Source: Neptunomonas antarctica (GTDB lineage Bacteria; Pseudomonadota; Gammaproteobacteria; Pseudomonadales; Balneatricaceae). Taken from it: DNA of 64,000 nucleotides. Shown here piece after piece: positions 36,434-45,070 of this stretch (position 1 is the stretch's first letter; each line of letters begins with the position of its first letter). The translations under genes were made by a program, and so were the position numbers. The notes under the pieces are model-generated. The model did no database searches and was not told the origin of the DNA. It worked only from the letters and a program-made list of their open reading frames with translations. The DNA is taken from NCBI RefSeq assembly GCF_001305295.1, contig NZ_LJSI01000035.1:1-64000 (forward strand), written 5' to 3'.

Positions 36434-36463
36434 TAAAAAATGCCCTCTTAAAGAGGGCATTAA
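36434..36463. terminator. Terminator after ectABCD-ask
   Basis: ATGCCCTCT (36440-36448) and AGAGGGCAT (36452-36460) form a perfect stem with loop TAA, flanked by an A-run on the left and TTAATTT on the right. It ends the ect operon and may act in both directions, since the peroxiredoxin gene converges from the right. Confidence 0.85.
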
Positions 36464-36510
36464 TTTATCGCGTCAAATAAGCTTCAGATCAGCCCTAAAG
36501 ATAGATTTTC

Positions 36511-37251
36511 TTACGCGTTAGCAGCCAGCCACGCTTCCAAATCATCGGCACTACCCACATGCTGCCCATCAATAAAGACCTGCGGCGTTGTACCCTGCCC
36601 CGAAAGTGCATTCAGACTAGAAAAACTGACACCACCCTTGCCCAGCTCAATCTCTTCGTACTTATACCCTTTAGCCTGCAAGGCTTTTTTCGCACGGGTA
36701 CAATGTGAACATCCGGGTTTAGTCAGCAACGTCACACGCTTAGGCTGTTCTGCTGTAGGGTTAATATAGTTCAGCATAGTGTCACCGTCAGATACCTCAA
36801 ACGGGTCACCTGGCAGGTCAGGTTCAATGAACATTTTTTCAATAATACCATCACGAACCAGCATCGAATAGCGCCAGCTACGCTTACCGAAACCTATATC
36901 ACTTTTATCTACCAGCATCCCCATACCTGCACTAAATTCACCGTTACCATCAGGGATGAAAGTGATGTTTTCAGCTTTTTGGTCTTCAGCCCAACTGTTC
37001 ATAACAAACGTATCGTTTACCGACAGGCAGATAATGTCATCAATACCGTTAGCCTTAAAAATAGGACCTAATTCATTGTAACGCGGCAAATGCGTACTGG
37101 AACATGTCGGGGTAAACGCGCCTGGCAGTGCAAAAACGACCACACTCTTACCCTTAAACAATTCATCAGTTGTAACCTTAACCCAGTCGTTACCCACACG
37201 AGCAGGGAAAGTAACATTCGGCACGGCCTGACCTTCGCGATTATCTAACAT
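36511..37251 (-). CDS. Peroxiredoxin-glutaredoxin fusion protein
   Basis: 246 residues. The N-terminal Prx5-type domain (about 1-160) has the peroxidatic Cys50 in GAFTPTCSSTHLP. The C-terminal glutaredoxin domain (about 170-246) has the redox pair CSHC at 181-184 and TPQVFIDGQHVGS. Such hybrids reduce peroxides using glutathione without a separate glutaredoxin. It is a single gene with AGGAG before the ATG. The nearby OxyR site, if any, is not evident. Confidence 0.95.
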   Translation of the reverse strand: MLDNREGQAVPNVTFPARVGNDWVKVTTDELFKGKSVVVFALPGAFTPTCSSTHLPRYNELGPIFKANGIDDIICLSVNDTFVMNSWAEDQKAENITFIPDGNGEFSAGMGMLVDKSDIGFGKRSWRYSMLVRDGIIEKMFIEPDLPGDPFEVSDGDTMLNYINPTAEQPKRVTLLTKPGCSHCTRAKKALQAKGYKYEEIELGKGGVSFSSLNALSGQGTTPQVFIDGQHVGSADDLEAWLAANA

Positions 37252-37396
37252 GCTGTAATCTCCTGATTTGTTAATTATCTGTTTCGTTGAGATGAACTAT
37301 AACCAAGCACTATTCATTAGCAAAATTAAAATTTTATCTGGGAGTGATAGCGATAATCTATCGAATTAAAATTCATATCTGTAACATTTAACGTGG

Positions 37397-37606
37397 TCAT
37401 TTTTTATCCGACGTGAAAGTCTTATGTCGCCGGGTTTCACGTACCGCTGACCTCACTAAAATAGCGCGTTTCTCAGCAGCGGAAGCAGCGGCCCATTCAC
37501 GTATTTCTTGTAACGATCGGTTACAACCGATACAAATATCATACTGATCAAGACAGCAATTTCTGATACAGGGTGAACTTATTTTTTCAAGATCATTCAT
37601 AATCAT
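37397..37606 (-). CDS. DUF1289 family small protein
   Basis: About 69 residues. SPCIRNCCLDQYDICIGCNRSLQEIREW carries the conserved Cys pattern (C-x3-C, C-x2-C) of DUF1289, proposed to bind metal or an iron-sulphur cluster. The start is uncertain: ATGs at 37606 and 37600 and an earlier one at 37618 all lack a clear ribosome site, and a TATAAT sequence touches the 37606 ATG. Function unknown. Confidence 0.8.
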   Translation of the reverse strand: MIMNDLEKISSPCIRNCCLDQYDICIGCNRSLQEIREWAAASAAEKRAILVRSAVRETRRHKTFTSDKK

Positions 37607-37622
37607 ATTATATCGCATCAAC

Positions 37623-37648
37623 AAAAAAGTACGCCGTAGCGCACTTTT
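37623..37648 (-). terminator. Terminator after the nfeD-stomatin pair
   Basis: On the minus strand AAAAGTGCGC pairs with GCGTACTTTT (one mismatch) around loop TACG, followed by TTG. It lies 85 bp past the SPFH gene stop and just ahead of the DUF1289 gene, so it probably insulates that gene. Confidence 0.55.
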
Positions 37649-37732
37649 ACCAATAAATCATCAATGATGTTTATTGCGCTTATTACCTCAAGCTCTTTAC
37701 TGTCTACTCGTTTAAGAAATAGATTACGTAGT

Positions 37733-38587
37733 CTATCTCTTAAACCCGCCCATCATGCCACGGATGGCAGCCGGTATATCCGCAGGTAAGATAATAGTTT
37801 TCGCGTTGGGTGATTTAGCCATCGACTCCATGGCATCGACATACTTCTCGCCGAGGATATACATAACAGGAAGTTCATTATCCTGAATAGCTTCAGTCAC
37901 TTTCTGAATCGCCATCTGACTGGCTTTCGCTAATACGACCTGTGCTTCGGCATCACGCTTAGAGGCTTCCAAACGCCCCTCCGCTTCAAGAATAGCTGCA
38001 GATTTTTCACCATCTGCACGCGTCACCGTTGCACGTCGCTGGCGTTCAGCAGCGGCCTGCTCTTCCATCGCGCTTTGCATGGTTGCTGAGGGCGTAATAT
38101 CTTGAATTTCTACGGTTTTCAGCGTGATACCCCAATCTGAAATATCATCTGAAATAGCCGCTTTCAGTTTCGCTTTGATCTGATCACGCGATGAAAGCGC
38201 ATCATCCAACCCCATCTCACCGATAATCGCACGCAGCGATGTCTGGACCAGATTCTGGATAGCGAGGTTATAATCTTCAACACCGTATACCGCTTTTTCA
38301 GGTGCGACGATATTGATATAAGCCACCGCATTCGCAATAATGACGGCATTATCTTTAGTAATCACTTCCTGAGAAGGTATATCCATCACGATATCCTTCG
38401 TCGTTACTTTATAAGCGACCTGATCAATGTAAGGGATAATAATATTCAACCCCGGACCTAAAGTAGAATGGTACTTACCCAAGCGCTGAACAACCTGCTT
38501 GCTGCCCTGTGGTACCGTTTTCACCCCCATGGCCAACGTAAGCACTACAAGAAAAACTAAAACGCCGGCGATTATTAATCCATCCAT
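37733..38587 (-). CDS. SPFH/stomatin-like membrane protein (QmcA type)
   Basis: 284 residues: one N-terminal membrane segment (about 3-20, GLIIAGVLVFLVVLTLAMG), then an SPFH/Band 7 domain starting VPQGSKQVVQRLGKYH, and a helical C-terminal part rich in Ala, Glu and Arg (about 175-245), likely coiled coil. It matches the QmcA/paraslipin group that forms oligomers in membrane microdomains. The NfeD gene lies directly upstream, the usual partner. Confidence 0.92.
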   Translation of the reverse strand: MDGLIIAGVLVFLVVLTLAMGVKTVPQGSKQVVQRLGKYHSTLGPGLNIIIPYIDQVAYKVTTKDIVMDIPSQEVITKDNAVIIANAVAYINIVAPEKAVYGVEDYNLAIQNLVQTSLRAIIGEMGLDDALSSRDQIKAKLKAAISDDISDWGITLKTVEIQDITPSATMQSAMEEQAAAERQRRATVTRADGEKSAAILEAEGRLEASKRDAEAQVVLAKASQMAIQKVTEAIQDNELPVMYILGEKYVDAMESMAKSPNAKTIILPADIPAAIRGMMGGFKR

Positions 38588-38685
38588 AAAAAATTCCTGT
38601 CTTTATCTATCGTTATATATAGCTATTAATCATGTGAAATAGCCGTTTATCGTTTGCACTATCCATCTATCGAGACGCTATGTAA

Positions 38686-39138
38686 TTAACGCTTATCAAC
38701 TAACAAGGTGTTACCAGAAAGCTCTTTGATAAAAACCCGGTCACCTAATACTACATCCGTGCTACAAATAAATTCCCACTCATCATCACCCAATACCGGT
38801 GTCGTAAAACGGACTATTCCCCGCGAATGCTCAGTCGGCGCTTTGATTACCTGTCCTGTTTCGCCCGCTATCGCCTCACGAGCAATACCCGCTTTAGTGC
38901 GATCAGTCATTTTTGGGAGTAACAACCGGAACCATAGCAAGGCAAAGACAGACGACGCCACCGCCCACACGGTCAACTGCCAACTCAACGCGATATCAGC
39001 ATTAAGGGATAGCATTCCGGCAACGATTATGCCGCCCAAGCCAAACCAGAAGATAGTAAAACTAGGGATAAAAATTTCGGCGGCCATTAACAGCATACCG
39101 AATACCAGCCAATGCCAGTAAAGCAGAGTCACCTCCAT
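38686..39138 (-). CDS. NfeD-like membrane protein
   Basis: 150 residues with three or four membrane segments in the first 80 residues (LLYWHWLVFGMLLMAAEIFIP opens the first) and an OB-fold C-terminal domain (GETGQVIKAPTE onward). This is the short NfeD class without the ClpP-like protease. It precedes the stomatin gene by 98 bp on the same strand. The two proteins are thought to act together at the membrane. Confidence 0.9.
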   Translation of the reverse strand: MEVTLLYWHWLVFGMLLMAAEIFIPSFTIFWFGLGGIIVAGMLSLNADIALSWQLTVWAVASSVFALLWFRLLLPKMTDRTKAGIAREAIAGETGQVIKAPTEHSRGIVRFTTPVLGDDEWEFICSTDVVLGDRVFIKELSGNTLLVDKR

Positions 39139-39370
39139 TGATCAAAAACTCCTGTTATTTCTGTATGTTAATGAAGCTAATATTGAAGCGCGTAGCGAAG
39201 GGCATATAAAATAACAACCATTCACTACACTATTAATACTAGAGTATAACGGTTGTTAATAAGTTCCTAGCGAAGCCCGTTTTTTATCTTCGCCAGGACG
39301 CGCGAACCCATGTTCCTCATAAGTCCGTACTGAATAGGGCCACCAGCAATGCCTTTTGCTGCGGCCAGAT

Positions 39371-39637
39371 CTACCCCCCGCTATCTTGCAGTAAACAGCA
39401 TTGTTCAGCGTGCGCCGGGCATCCTGAATACACGGCAACGGTCTTTTCTGCACACGACGACGGCAACAGAGCACTTTCTTCTGTCAGTAAGGCTACAATC
39501 CGGTTTCCCTGACGACACATTCCTACATCTATCATCAAGCGTTCATCCAGGTGCTCCATAGACTGATAGGTATATTGCTGGTCCAAACGTTTTTGCAGGG
39601 CTTTATATCCTACTGCCAGCAAACTTAATAAAGTCAT
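39371..39637 (-). CDS. Small DUF1127-like protein
   Basis: 88 residues with an excellent ribosome site (GAGGAG 8 bases before ATG). The segment YQSMEHLDERLMIDVGMCRQ resembles the DUF1127 motif L-x-x-L-x-D-x-x-L-x-D-I-G-x-x-R found in small Arg-rich regulators, some of which bind RNA. The C-terminal third is Ser and Cys rich and unlike the family, so the reading frame could be shifted near the end; another open frame overlaps there on the same strand (39256-39474). The leader has two competing hairpins. Function unknown. Confidence 0.6.
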   Translation of the reverse strand: MTLLSLLAVGYKALQKRLDQQYTYQSMEHLDERLMIDVGMCRQGNRIVALLTEESALLPSSCAEKTVAVYSGCPAHAEQCCLLQDSGG

Positions 39638-39667
39638 GATCTATCTCCTCAGTTAAAAACTGCCAGA

Positions 39668-39727
39668 GATATCTTCGAGGGAGGTATAAAGAGGGGAACA
39701 CCATCGGCCGCGAAGATATCCGCGGCC
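39668..39727 (-). promoter_or_regulatory. Leader with two mutually exclusive hairpins
   Basis: Hairpin 1: GGCCGCG (39706-39712) with CGCGGCC (39721-39727). Hairpin 2: GATATCTTCG (39668-39677) with CGAAGATATC (39711-39720). They share 39711-39720, so only one can form. Both lie 30-90 bases upstream of the DUF1127-like start, on its transcript. A switchable leader or a small-RNA-like structure is possible. The remainder of 39638-40021 has the hairpin listed next and otherwise nothing recognisable. Confidence 0.45.
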
Positions 39728-39890
39728 AAAAAAATCAGAACAGGGCCAACGGACAAGCGAAAATACACTTCCAATGAATATTGGAGGTGGTAATTCGGAC
39801 TGTCGGGCATCTGTCGATGTAGTTCATAATTTCTATTCTTGAGTAAATTAGCGCGTATTTTGCGTCTAACTTACAGTCTGATTAAAAGTT

Positions 39891-39908
39891 AATCACCTTT
39901 CGGTGATT
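39891..39908 (+). promoter_or_regulatory. Small hairpin in the rhlE leader
   Basis: AATCACC (39891-39897) and GGTGATT (39902-39908) pair perfectly around the loop TTTC, about 114 bases before the probable helicase start. Helicase genes often have structured leaders that couple expression to cold; that is only a possibility here. Confidence 0.35.
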
Positions 39909-40021
39909 GCCTATTCAAAACATTATGCTTTCCCATGTCAACCACTATCCTCGCCTATCGCTCAATTTCGGTAATTCCTGTAAACTTAGTGTCCTTACTT
40001 AGCCCTCTATCCGGACAACCC

Positions 40022-41308
40022 ATGCCCTCTTTCTCTGAATTAAATCTCTGCCCTGAACTACTGTTCACATTGAAAGAGTTAGGTCATCTAACGCCCACCC
40101 CTATTCAGGCACAGGCTATTCCTGTGATTTTGCAGGGACATGACCTGATGGCTGAAGCGCAAACCGGCACCGGCAAAACCGCCAGCTTTGCGCTGCCCAT
40201 GATCGAAAAATTCGGTAGCGCGCCACAAGGTACGGAATATCATCACATCCGAGGGCTAATACTCGTACCTACCCGTGAGCTTGCGATGCAAGTAGGTGAT
40301 CACACCATGCAATACGGCCGGGCACTGGGGGTACGCGTTATCTCCATCTATGGCGGTGTTCGTTTTGATAACCAGATTCGCAAGATGAAACGCGGCACAG
40401 ATATTTTAGTGGCCACAACCGGCCGATTACTAGATATGCTGGAGCAAAAAAAGTTTTCACTAGAACAACTCGAAGTGCTTGTTCTGGACGAAGCAGACCG
40501 CATGCTGGACTTAGGATTTATCCATGATATTCAGAAAATTCTGAGGTTTATTCCCAAAAACAAACAAACACTACTGTTTTCGGCCACATTGAACAACAAC
40601 GTCGAAACATTAGCCGAATCTTTATTATTGGAGCCTAAGCGCATCAGCATTTCAACACGAAACTCAACCACCAGCCAAGTCAAACAAGTGGCTTACGCAG
40701 TAGATAACCAAGATAAATCCGAGATCCTGAGCTACCTGATTAGCGGAGGAAACTGGACACAAACCCTGGTTTTTACGCGTACCAAAATACGTGCAGACCA
40801 GGTCACTGAATTTTTACAAGCAGAAAATATCAGCTCCTTAGCCATTCATGGCGATAAACTGCAACGCGAGCGTACACATGCACTCAAGGCATTTGCTGCA
40901 GGTGAGATAAAAGTACTGGTCGCTACCGATGTGGCGGCACGAGGTATTGATATTGAGTCACTTCCCCGTGTTGTAAATTATGATTTGCCTAATCAACCAG
41001 AAGCTTATGTGCATCGAATTGGCAGGACCGGACGTGCAGGTTCATCAGGGCAGGCAATCTCTTTAGTTGCACCGGATGAACGATGCTACCTCGCTGAAAT
41101 AGAGACGTTAATTAATAAAAGAATACCGCTACAACCGGTACCTTTTATAGAGAATGGTAAGATAATTGACGGCAAACCTATCAAACCAAGATCCTCAAAA
41201 AGCAAAGTACCTCAAAAGAAAAACACCAAGCCTAAGCATCAATACCAGGCACCTGAAGCGGAACAGCCAACAATGCCTGCATTACGCCCCTCTCTTTTCA
41301 AAAAATAA
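40022..41308 (+). CDS. rhlE: DEAD-box RNA helicase, RhlE type
   Basis: 428 residues from ATG 40022. The helicase core begins FSELNLCPELLFTLKELGHLTPTPIQ and has AQTGTGKT, PTRELA, GGVRF, TTGRLLDML, DEAD in LDEADRMLDLGF, SAT and HRIGRTGR, all as in RhlE. A longer reading from 39935 would add a 29-residue extension without family support or a good ribosome site. The tail (about 395-428) is basic and disordered. It is the second DEAD-box gene of the window and is clearly different from the first. Confidence 0.92.
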   Translation: MPSFSELNLCPELLFTLKELGHLTPTPIQAQAIPVILQGHDLMAEAQTGTGKTASFALPMIEKFGSAPQGTEYHHIRGLILVPTRELAMQVGDHTMQYGRALGVRVISIYGGVRFDNQIRKMKRGTDILVATTGRLLDMLEQKKFSLEQLEVLVLDEADRMLDLGFIHDIQKILRFIPKNKQTLLFSATLNNNVETLAESLLLEPKRISISTRNSTTSQVKQVAYAVDNQDKSEILSYLISGGNWTQTLVFTRTKIRADQVTEFLQAENISSLAIHGDKLQRERTHALKAFAAGEIKVLVATDVAARGIDIESLPRVVNYDLPNQPEAYVHRIGRTGRAGSSGQAISLVAPDERCYLAEIETLINKRIPLQPVPFIENGKIIDGKPIKPRSSKSKVPQKKNTKPKHQYQAPEAEQPTMPALRPSLFKK

Positions 41309-41350
41309 CTGCTCACCTGGCACTCACTCAGGGTCAGGGAAGGATTGCTA

Positions 41351-42229
41351 ATGGGATTGTGGATTCCTTTTACCATTTTCGCTGCATTCATGCAGTCGTG
41401 GCGTAATGCGTTTCAAAATAAGTTAAGCAAAGAAGTCAGCACGGCCGGCGTAACCCTCGCACGCTTTTTATATGCCAGCCCACTCGCTGCGATGTATCTA
41501 TGGGGACTGTATCAAGTCGAACCTATTGCACTGCCAACAGTAACCTCAAAATATATTATCACTATCGCGCTAGCCTCCGTTTCCCAAATCATTGCCACGG
41601 CATTGATGGTAATGCTGTTTAGACTACGAAATTATGCCATCGGCGTCGGCTTAGCCAAAAGCGAAGCAGTAATAGCCGCAACCTTAGGTGCTTTTTTCTT
41701 TAGTGCACCTTTATCCGGACTCGCCTGGACGGGTGTTATTATTGGCGCGATTGCGGTTTGGCTGATGAGCAATACCGGCTCAATAACAAGCCTGTCCCCC
41801 AAAACCATCACGTTGGGACTGGGTAGCGGTCTGGCATTCGCCCTCACCACTTTGTGGGTCAGGGAAGCCAGTTTAATGCTTAATCTACCGTTTCCCTACA
41901 GCGCAGCCTGGGTATTGCTCAGCGTTATTAGTACGCAAACTATCTTATTACTGGCATGGCTGCTCATAAAAGAACCCTCTACCCTCAAGGCATTATGGCA
42001 ACGCCCTAAACTAACTATGGCTATCAGCCTTTGTAGCTGCCTGGGTTCTCTCGGCTGGTTTACCGCCATGAGTTTAGAAACTGTTGCGATGGTCAAAACA
42101 CTCGGTCAGATTGAAGTCCTGTTTACACTTTTTATCTCTGCCCGCTGGTTCAAAGAGAAGCTCAGTCGCAGAGATCTATCGGGCTTAGCATTAATTATGC
42201 TGGGCGCCGCTTGTGTGATGCTGGCCTGA
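41351..42229 (+). CDS. EamA/DMT family transporter
   Basis: 292 residues, about 10 hydrophobic segments, arranged as two EamA repeats (5 plus 5). The first repeat ends with FFSAPLSGLAWTGVIIGAIAVWL and the second with LSRRDLSGLALIMLGAACVML. Such transporters export metabolites or amino acids. ATG 41351 is chosen because AGGA lies 6 bases before it. It follows the helicase gene by 42 bp and could be cotranscribed. Confidence 0.88.
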   Translation: MGLWIPFTIFAAFMQSWRNAFQNKLSKEVSTAGVTLARFLYASPLAAMYLWGLYQVEPIALPTVTSKYIITIALASVSQIIATALMVMLFRLRNYAIGVGLAKSEAVIAATLGAFFFSAPLSGLAWTGVIIGAIAVWLMSNTGSITSLSPKTITLGLGSGLAFALTTLWVREASLMLNLPFPYSAAWVLLSVISTQTILLLAWLLIKEPSTLKALWQRPKLTMAISLCSCLGSLGWFTAMSLETVAMVKTLGQIEVLFTLFISARWFKEKLSRRDLSGLALIMLGAACVMLA

Positions 42230-42278
42230 TAAAACCTGGCGAGCACCGCATTTATTATTTCCCGTGAGCCGCCACTGT

Positions 42279-42917
42279 TCATTTCAGAACTGCTGTAGCG
42301 GAAGGTCGTTGACGCATTCTGGTAATATAAGATGTCAATAATGAGTCGGGTGGCAATAATCTATCGGCGTGTGGTAAAGCCGCCAGATAATCCAACATCG
42401 GTGTTAACAGCGCATCCGCCATACTGTAATCCGTACCACAAATAAATATCTGCTCACCTAACTGCTTTTCCAATAAAGTCAGCATACTTATTACTTCCGG
42501 CTCTGCTTCAGCCACTTTATCCAAGCGAACCTCGCCCTTGTCACCTTTAGGAAAAGCAAACTCAAGCAAGTATTGGCGTACAAGTGTGTGATCAACATAG
42601 CATGAAATAGCCTGAGACCACTGATCAACTAAGGCTCGCTGATACAGATCAGAAGGCTGAAGTGCCGGCCCCTCGAAACATGCGTCGATATAGCGACAAA
42701 TAGGTCCTGTTTCAAATAAGCGGTGCGCGCCATGCGCTAATACAGGCATTTTACCGAAAGGGTGCAATGCCAGATGATCAACACCTTTACGCTTAATTTC
42801 CTGACCATCAATTTCCATACCTATATGATAGGTAACACCTTTTTCCTCACAACAAAGCATAACCGAGCGTACCAACGTACTAAACGACGCTCCGAAAATC
42901 TGTACTTGCATGTCCAT
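42279..42917 (-). CDS. Glutathione S-transferase family protein
   Basis: 212 residues. The thioredoxin-like N-terminal domain (about 1-80) has PFGKMPVLAHGAHRLFETGPICRYID, including the cis-Pro and the ETGPIC variant of the ES-x-I glutathione-binding motif. An all-helical C-terminal domain follows. AGGAG lies 8 bases before ATG 42917. It is divergent from a TetR regulator with a large perfect palindrome between them, which suggests that it is an inducible detoxification enzyme. Confidence 0.92.
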   Translation of the reverse strand: MDMQVQIFGASFSTLVRSVMLCCEEKGVTYHIGMEIDGQEIKRKGVDHLALHPFGKMPVLAHGAHRLFETGPICRYIDACFEGPALQPSDLYQRALVDQWSQAISCYVDHTLVRQYLLEFAFPKGDKGEVRLDKVAEAEPEVISMLTLLEKQLGEQIFICGTDYSMADALLTPMLDYLAALPHADRLLPPDSLLTSYITRMRQRPSATAVLK

Positions 42918-42957
42918 GCAATAATCTCCTGATGAATTTCATACATATTAATGTAAA

Positions 42958-42995
42958 GATAATCACAATATGTTCAAGAACATATTGTGATTATC
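42958..42995. promoter_or_regulatory. Palindrome with 18-bp perfect arms, probable TetR operator
   Basis: GATAATCACAATATGTTC (42958-42975) is the exact reverse complement of 42978-42995, with AA in the centre. It lies 40 bp from the GST start and 26 bp from the TetR start, so a bound repressor would cover both promoters. TetR operators are often palindromes of this kind, though arms this long suggest two dimers or extra constraint. Confidence 0.8.
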
Positions 42996-43021
42996 AGCCA
43001 TACTTTAAAAGGAAGATAAAC

Positions 43022-43591
43022 ATGGCTTGGAGCCAAGAGCATAAAATTAAAACCCGGCAAAAGATTCTCAACAGCGCTGCTCAATTATTTACCCAAAACG
43101 GCTTTGATCATGTTGGTATTAATGATGTTATGCGCCATGCAGGGCTCACTCGCGGGGCTTTTTATACGCATTTCAGTTCGAAAGCAGAACTCTATGCTGA
43201 ATCAATTGTGGCGGCGGCCATGGAAATAGGCCACAGAACTGATCCCGACCACCCTGACGTACCACCACTGGAGAGTATAATTAAGACCTACCTGAGCATG
43301 GAGCACCGTAAAGGAGAGACTCTACGCTGCCCTTTAGCCTTTTTAACAACGGATATGACTCAGCGAGACGAGCAAGTGCGCAATGCCTATACCCGCGTAT
43401 TTAAAGGCTTCGTAAACAATCTGGGAAAACATCTGGAACAACAAAATGGTTATGCCGACACACAGAAAAGCATGCAACAGGCCGTTATGATGATTGGTGG
43501 ACTGGCAATTTCCAGAGCACTTAATGACGACACATTAGCAAGCGAGTTACTCGACTCATGCCACGCTGCACTCACCACTCAATCGAACTGA
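43022..43591 (+). CDS. TetR-family regulator
   Basis: 189 residues from ATG 43022, with AAGGAAG ahead; an upstream ATG at 42932 would read through the palindrome. The helix-turn-helix is in FDHVGINDVMRHAGLTRGAFYTHFSSKAELY. The ligand domain is of the kind found in regulators beside GST or oxidoreductase genes (TetR_C_22-like or AcrR-like). It probably represses itself and the divergent GST through the palindrome. The inducer is unknown. Confidence 0.93.
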   Translation: MAWSQEHKIKTRQKILNSAAQLFTQNGFDHVGINDVMRHAGLTRGAFYTHFSSKAELYAESIVAAAMEIGHRTDPDHPDVPPLESIIKTYLSMEHRKGETLRCPLAFLTTDMTQRDEQVRNAYTRVFKGFVNNLGKHLEQQNGYADTQKSMQQAVMMIGGLAISRALNDDTLASELLDSCHAALTTQSN

Positions 43592-43624
43592 GTTAGCTAG
43601 AAGGTAAACCAAAAACGCCAATTA

Positions 43625-43713
43625 TGCTGCATCGCAACATTAGCATTAACAGACAATAGTCTTGCTAAATAAGCATAACTATCTATATACTGACAAAAAA
43701 TGCTGCAGTGCAA
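43625..43713 (+). promoter_or_regulatory. Two copies of a CTGC-N3-GCAA motif before phaZ
   Basis: TGCTGCATCGCAA (43625-43637) and TGCTGCAGTGCAA (43701-43713) differ only in the two middle bases and are 76 bp apart. The core resembles the CTGC-N3-4-GCAG site recognised by the PHA-responsive repressor PhaR in Paracoccus. They lie 60 and 136 bases before the phaZ start. The last base of the second half-site differs from that consensus, so this is a candidate only. Confidence 0.4.
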
Positions 43714-43737
43714 AACTTTCTCCTGCAGACAAATAAA

Positions 43738-43757
43738 CAATCAATATAGATTGATTG
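43738..43757. repeat. Inverted repeat next to the phaZ ribosome site
   Basis: CAATCAAT (43738-43745) and ATTGATTG (43750-43757) are exact complements with spacer ATAG. The right arm touches the TGAGGA ribosome site, so a hairpin or a bound protein here could control translation or transcription of phaZ. Confidence 0.4.
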
Positions 43758-43772
43758 ATGAGGATTTATTCT

Positions 43773-45035
43773 ATGCTGTATCAAATGCACCACACATTCA
43801 ATCAGTCTGTGCAACCCTTACATTTGTGGGCTAAGGCCTGCACTGAACAACTCAAGCTGTCTTGGATGCAACCCTTTCAATCCAAGTCCCTGACACGCAC
43901 TATGCTGGCTCATTTAGAGCTAATCGTACGCTGTACTGATAATTACGAAAAGCCTGAATTTGGTTTAAAACATACCTTGATTAACGGAGAAAAGGTTCGC
44001 GTCAGGGAGGAAGTATCCTATGCACTGCCTTTTTGTGATCTGCTGCATTTTCGTCGCATCGGTAAGCACAACCACCCTAAAGTATTGTTAGTTGCGCCGA
44101 TGTCGGGCCACTACTCAACATTGCTTCGCGGCACCGTTGAAAATTTTCTTCCTGACCACGAAGTCTATATTACCGATTGGCAGAATGCGCGTGACGTACC
44201 TTTCAGCGAAGGCGGCTTTACATTTGATGATTATGTTCGCTACCTGATCGAATTTCTGGAACACCTGGGCCCTGATACCCACCTGATCGCTGTCTGCCAA
44301 CCTAGCGTAGCTGCTATTGTTGCAGCAACCGTTATGGCTGAACGCAAGAACCCTAACGCTCCTCGATCGCTGATACTGATGGGCGGTCCTATCGACACCC
44401 GCGTAAGCCCGACAGAAGTGAATGATTACGCTTCTGGTAAAGATCTGGAATGGTTCGAGAATAACGTCATTAACACCATACCGGCAGACTTCGAAGGCGC
44501 AGGTCAAAAAGTCTACCCTGGCTTTATACAGTTATCTGGCTTTTTGAGCATGAATATGAACAGCCATGTTAAGAAACACTTTAAGTTTTTTGATGATCTG
44601 GTCAAAGGTGATGGTGATAGCGCAGAATCACATCGGGACTTCTATAACGAATATCTCGCCGTAATGGATCTGCCCGCTGATTTCTATTTAGAAACCATCC
44701 GTAAAGTATTCCTCGAACACTGCTTACCTAAAGGTGAAATGCATTTCGAAGGACAACTCATTGATACCTCCGTCGTTACAGACACTGCTCTGATGACCGT
44801 AGAAGGCGAAAATGACGATATTACAGGCAAGGGCCAGACCAAAGCCGCGCATGCTATTCTCTGTAATATTCCAGACGCCAACAAAGAACACTACGAACAG
44901 CCAGAAGTAGGCCACTACGGTATCTTTAACGGACGTCGCTTCCGTGAAGAGATTGGACCAAAAATTAAAGCGTTTATTCAGACACAGTCAGATCTAGCAC
45001 CTAAGGCACTGACGTCTGCAGTAACGTCGAAGTAG
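43773..45035 (+). CDS. phaZ: Intracellular polyhydroxyalkanoate depolymerase
   Basis: About 420 residues, no signal peptide. It is an alpha/beta hydrolase of the cytoplasmic PHB depolymerase family. The nucleophile position is Cys175 in LIAVCQPSVAA, where lipases have Ser; this Cys is typical of the family. VGHYGIFNGRRFREEIGPKI near the end carries the catalytic His. It releases hydroxyacids from stored polymer. ATG 43773 is preceded by TGAGGA at proper spacing; an ATG at 43758 overlaps that site. No PHA synthase is in the window. Confidence 0.93.
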   Translation: MLYQMHHTFNQSVQPLHLWAKACTEQLKLSWMQPFQSKSLTRTMLAHLELIVRCTDNYEKPEFGLKHTLINGEKVRVREEVSYALPFCDLLHFRRIGKHNHPKVLLVAPMSGHYSTLLRGTVENFLPDHEVYITDWQNARDVPFSEGGFTFDDYVRYLIEFLEHLGPDTHLIAVCQPSVAAIVAATVMAERKNPNAPRSLILMGGPIDTRVSPTEVNDYASGKDLEWFENNVINTIPADFEGAGQKVYPGFIQLSGFLSMNMNSHVKKHFKFFDDLVKGDGDSAESHRDFYNEYLAVMDLPADFYLETIRKVFLEHCLPKGEMHFEGQLIDTSVVTDTALMTVEGENDDITGKGQTKAAHAILCNIPDANKEHYEQPEVGHYGIFNGRRFREEIGPKIKAFIQTQSDLAPKALTSAVTSK

Positions 45036-45070
45036 CAAAGGCTAACCCATAAAAGCCATTCGTACCTATC

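Noticed and set aside
39256-39474. Alternative open frame on the minus strand overlapping the DUF1127-like gene
   Set aside because: No ribosome site of its own and a low-complexity Arg/Cys composition. It may be the shifted end of the upstream gene, but I cannot show it.
39935-40021. 29-residue N-terminal extension of the RhlE-type helicase
   Set aside because: No good ribosome site and no match to the family start; the ATG at 40022 begins exactly where RhlE proteins do.
42932-43021. Upstream extension of the TetR gene
   Set aside because: It would translate through the palindromic operator and lacks a ribosome site; ATG 43022 has a strong one.
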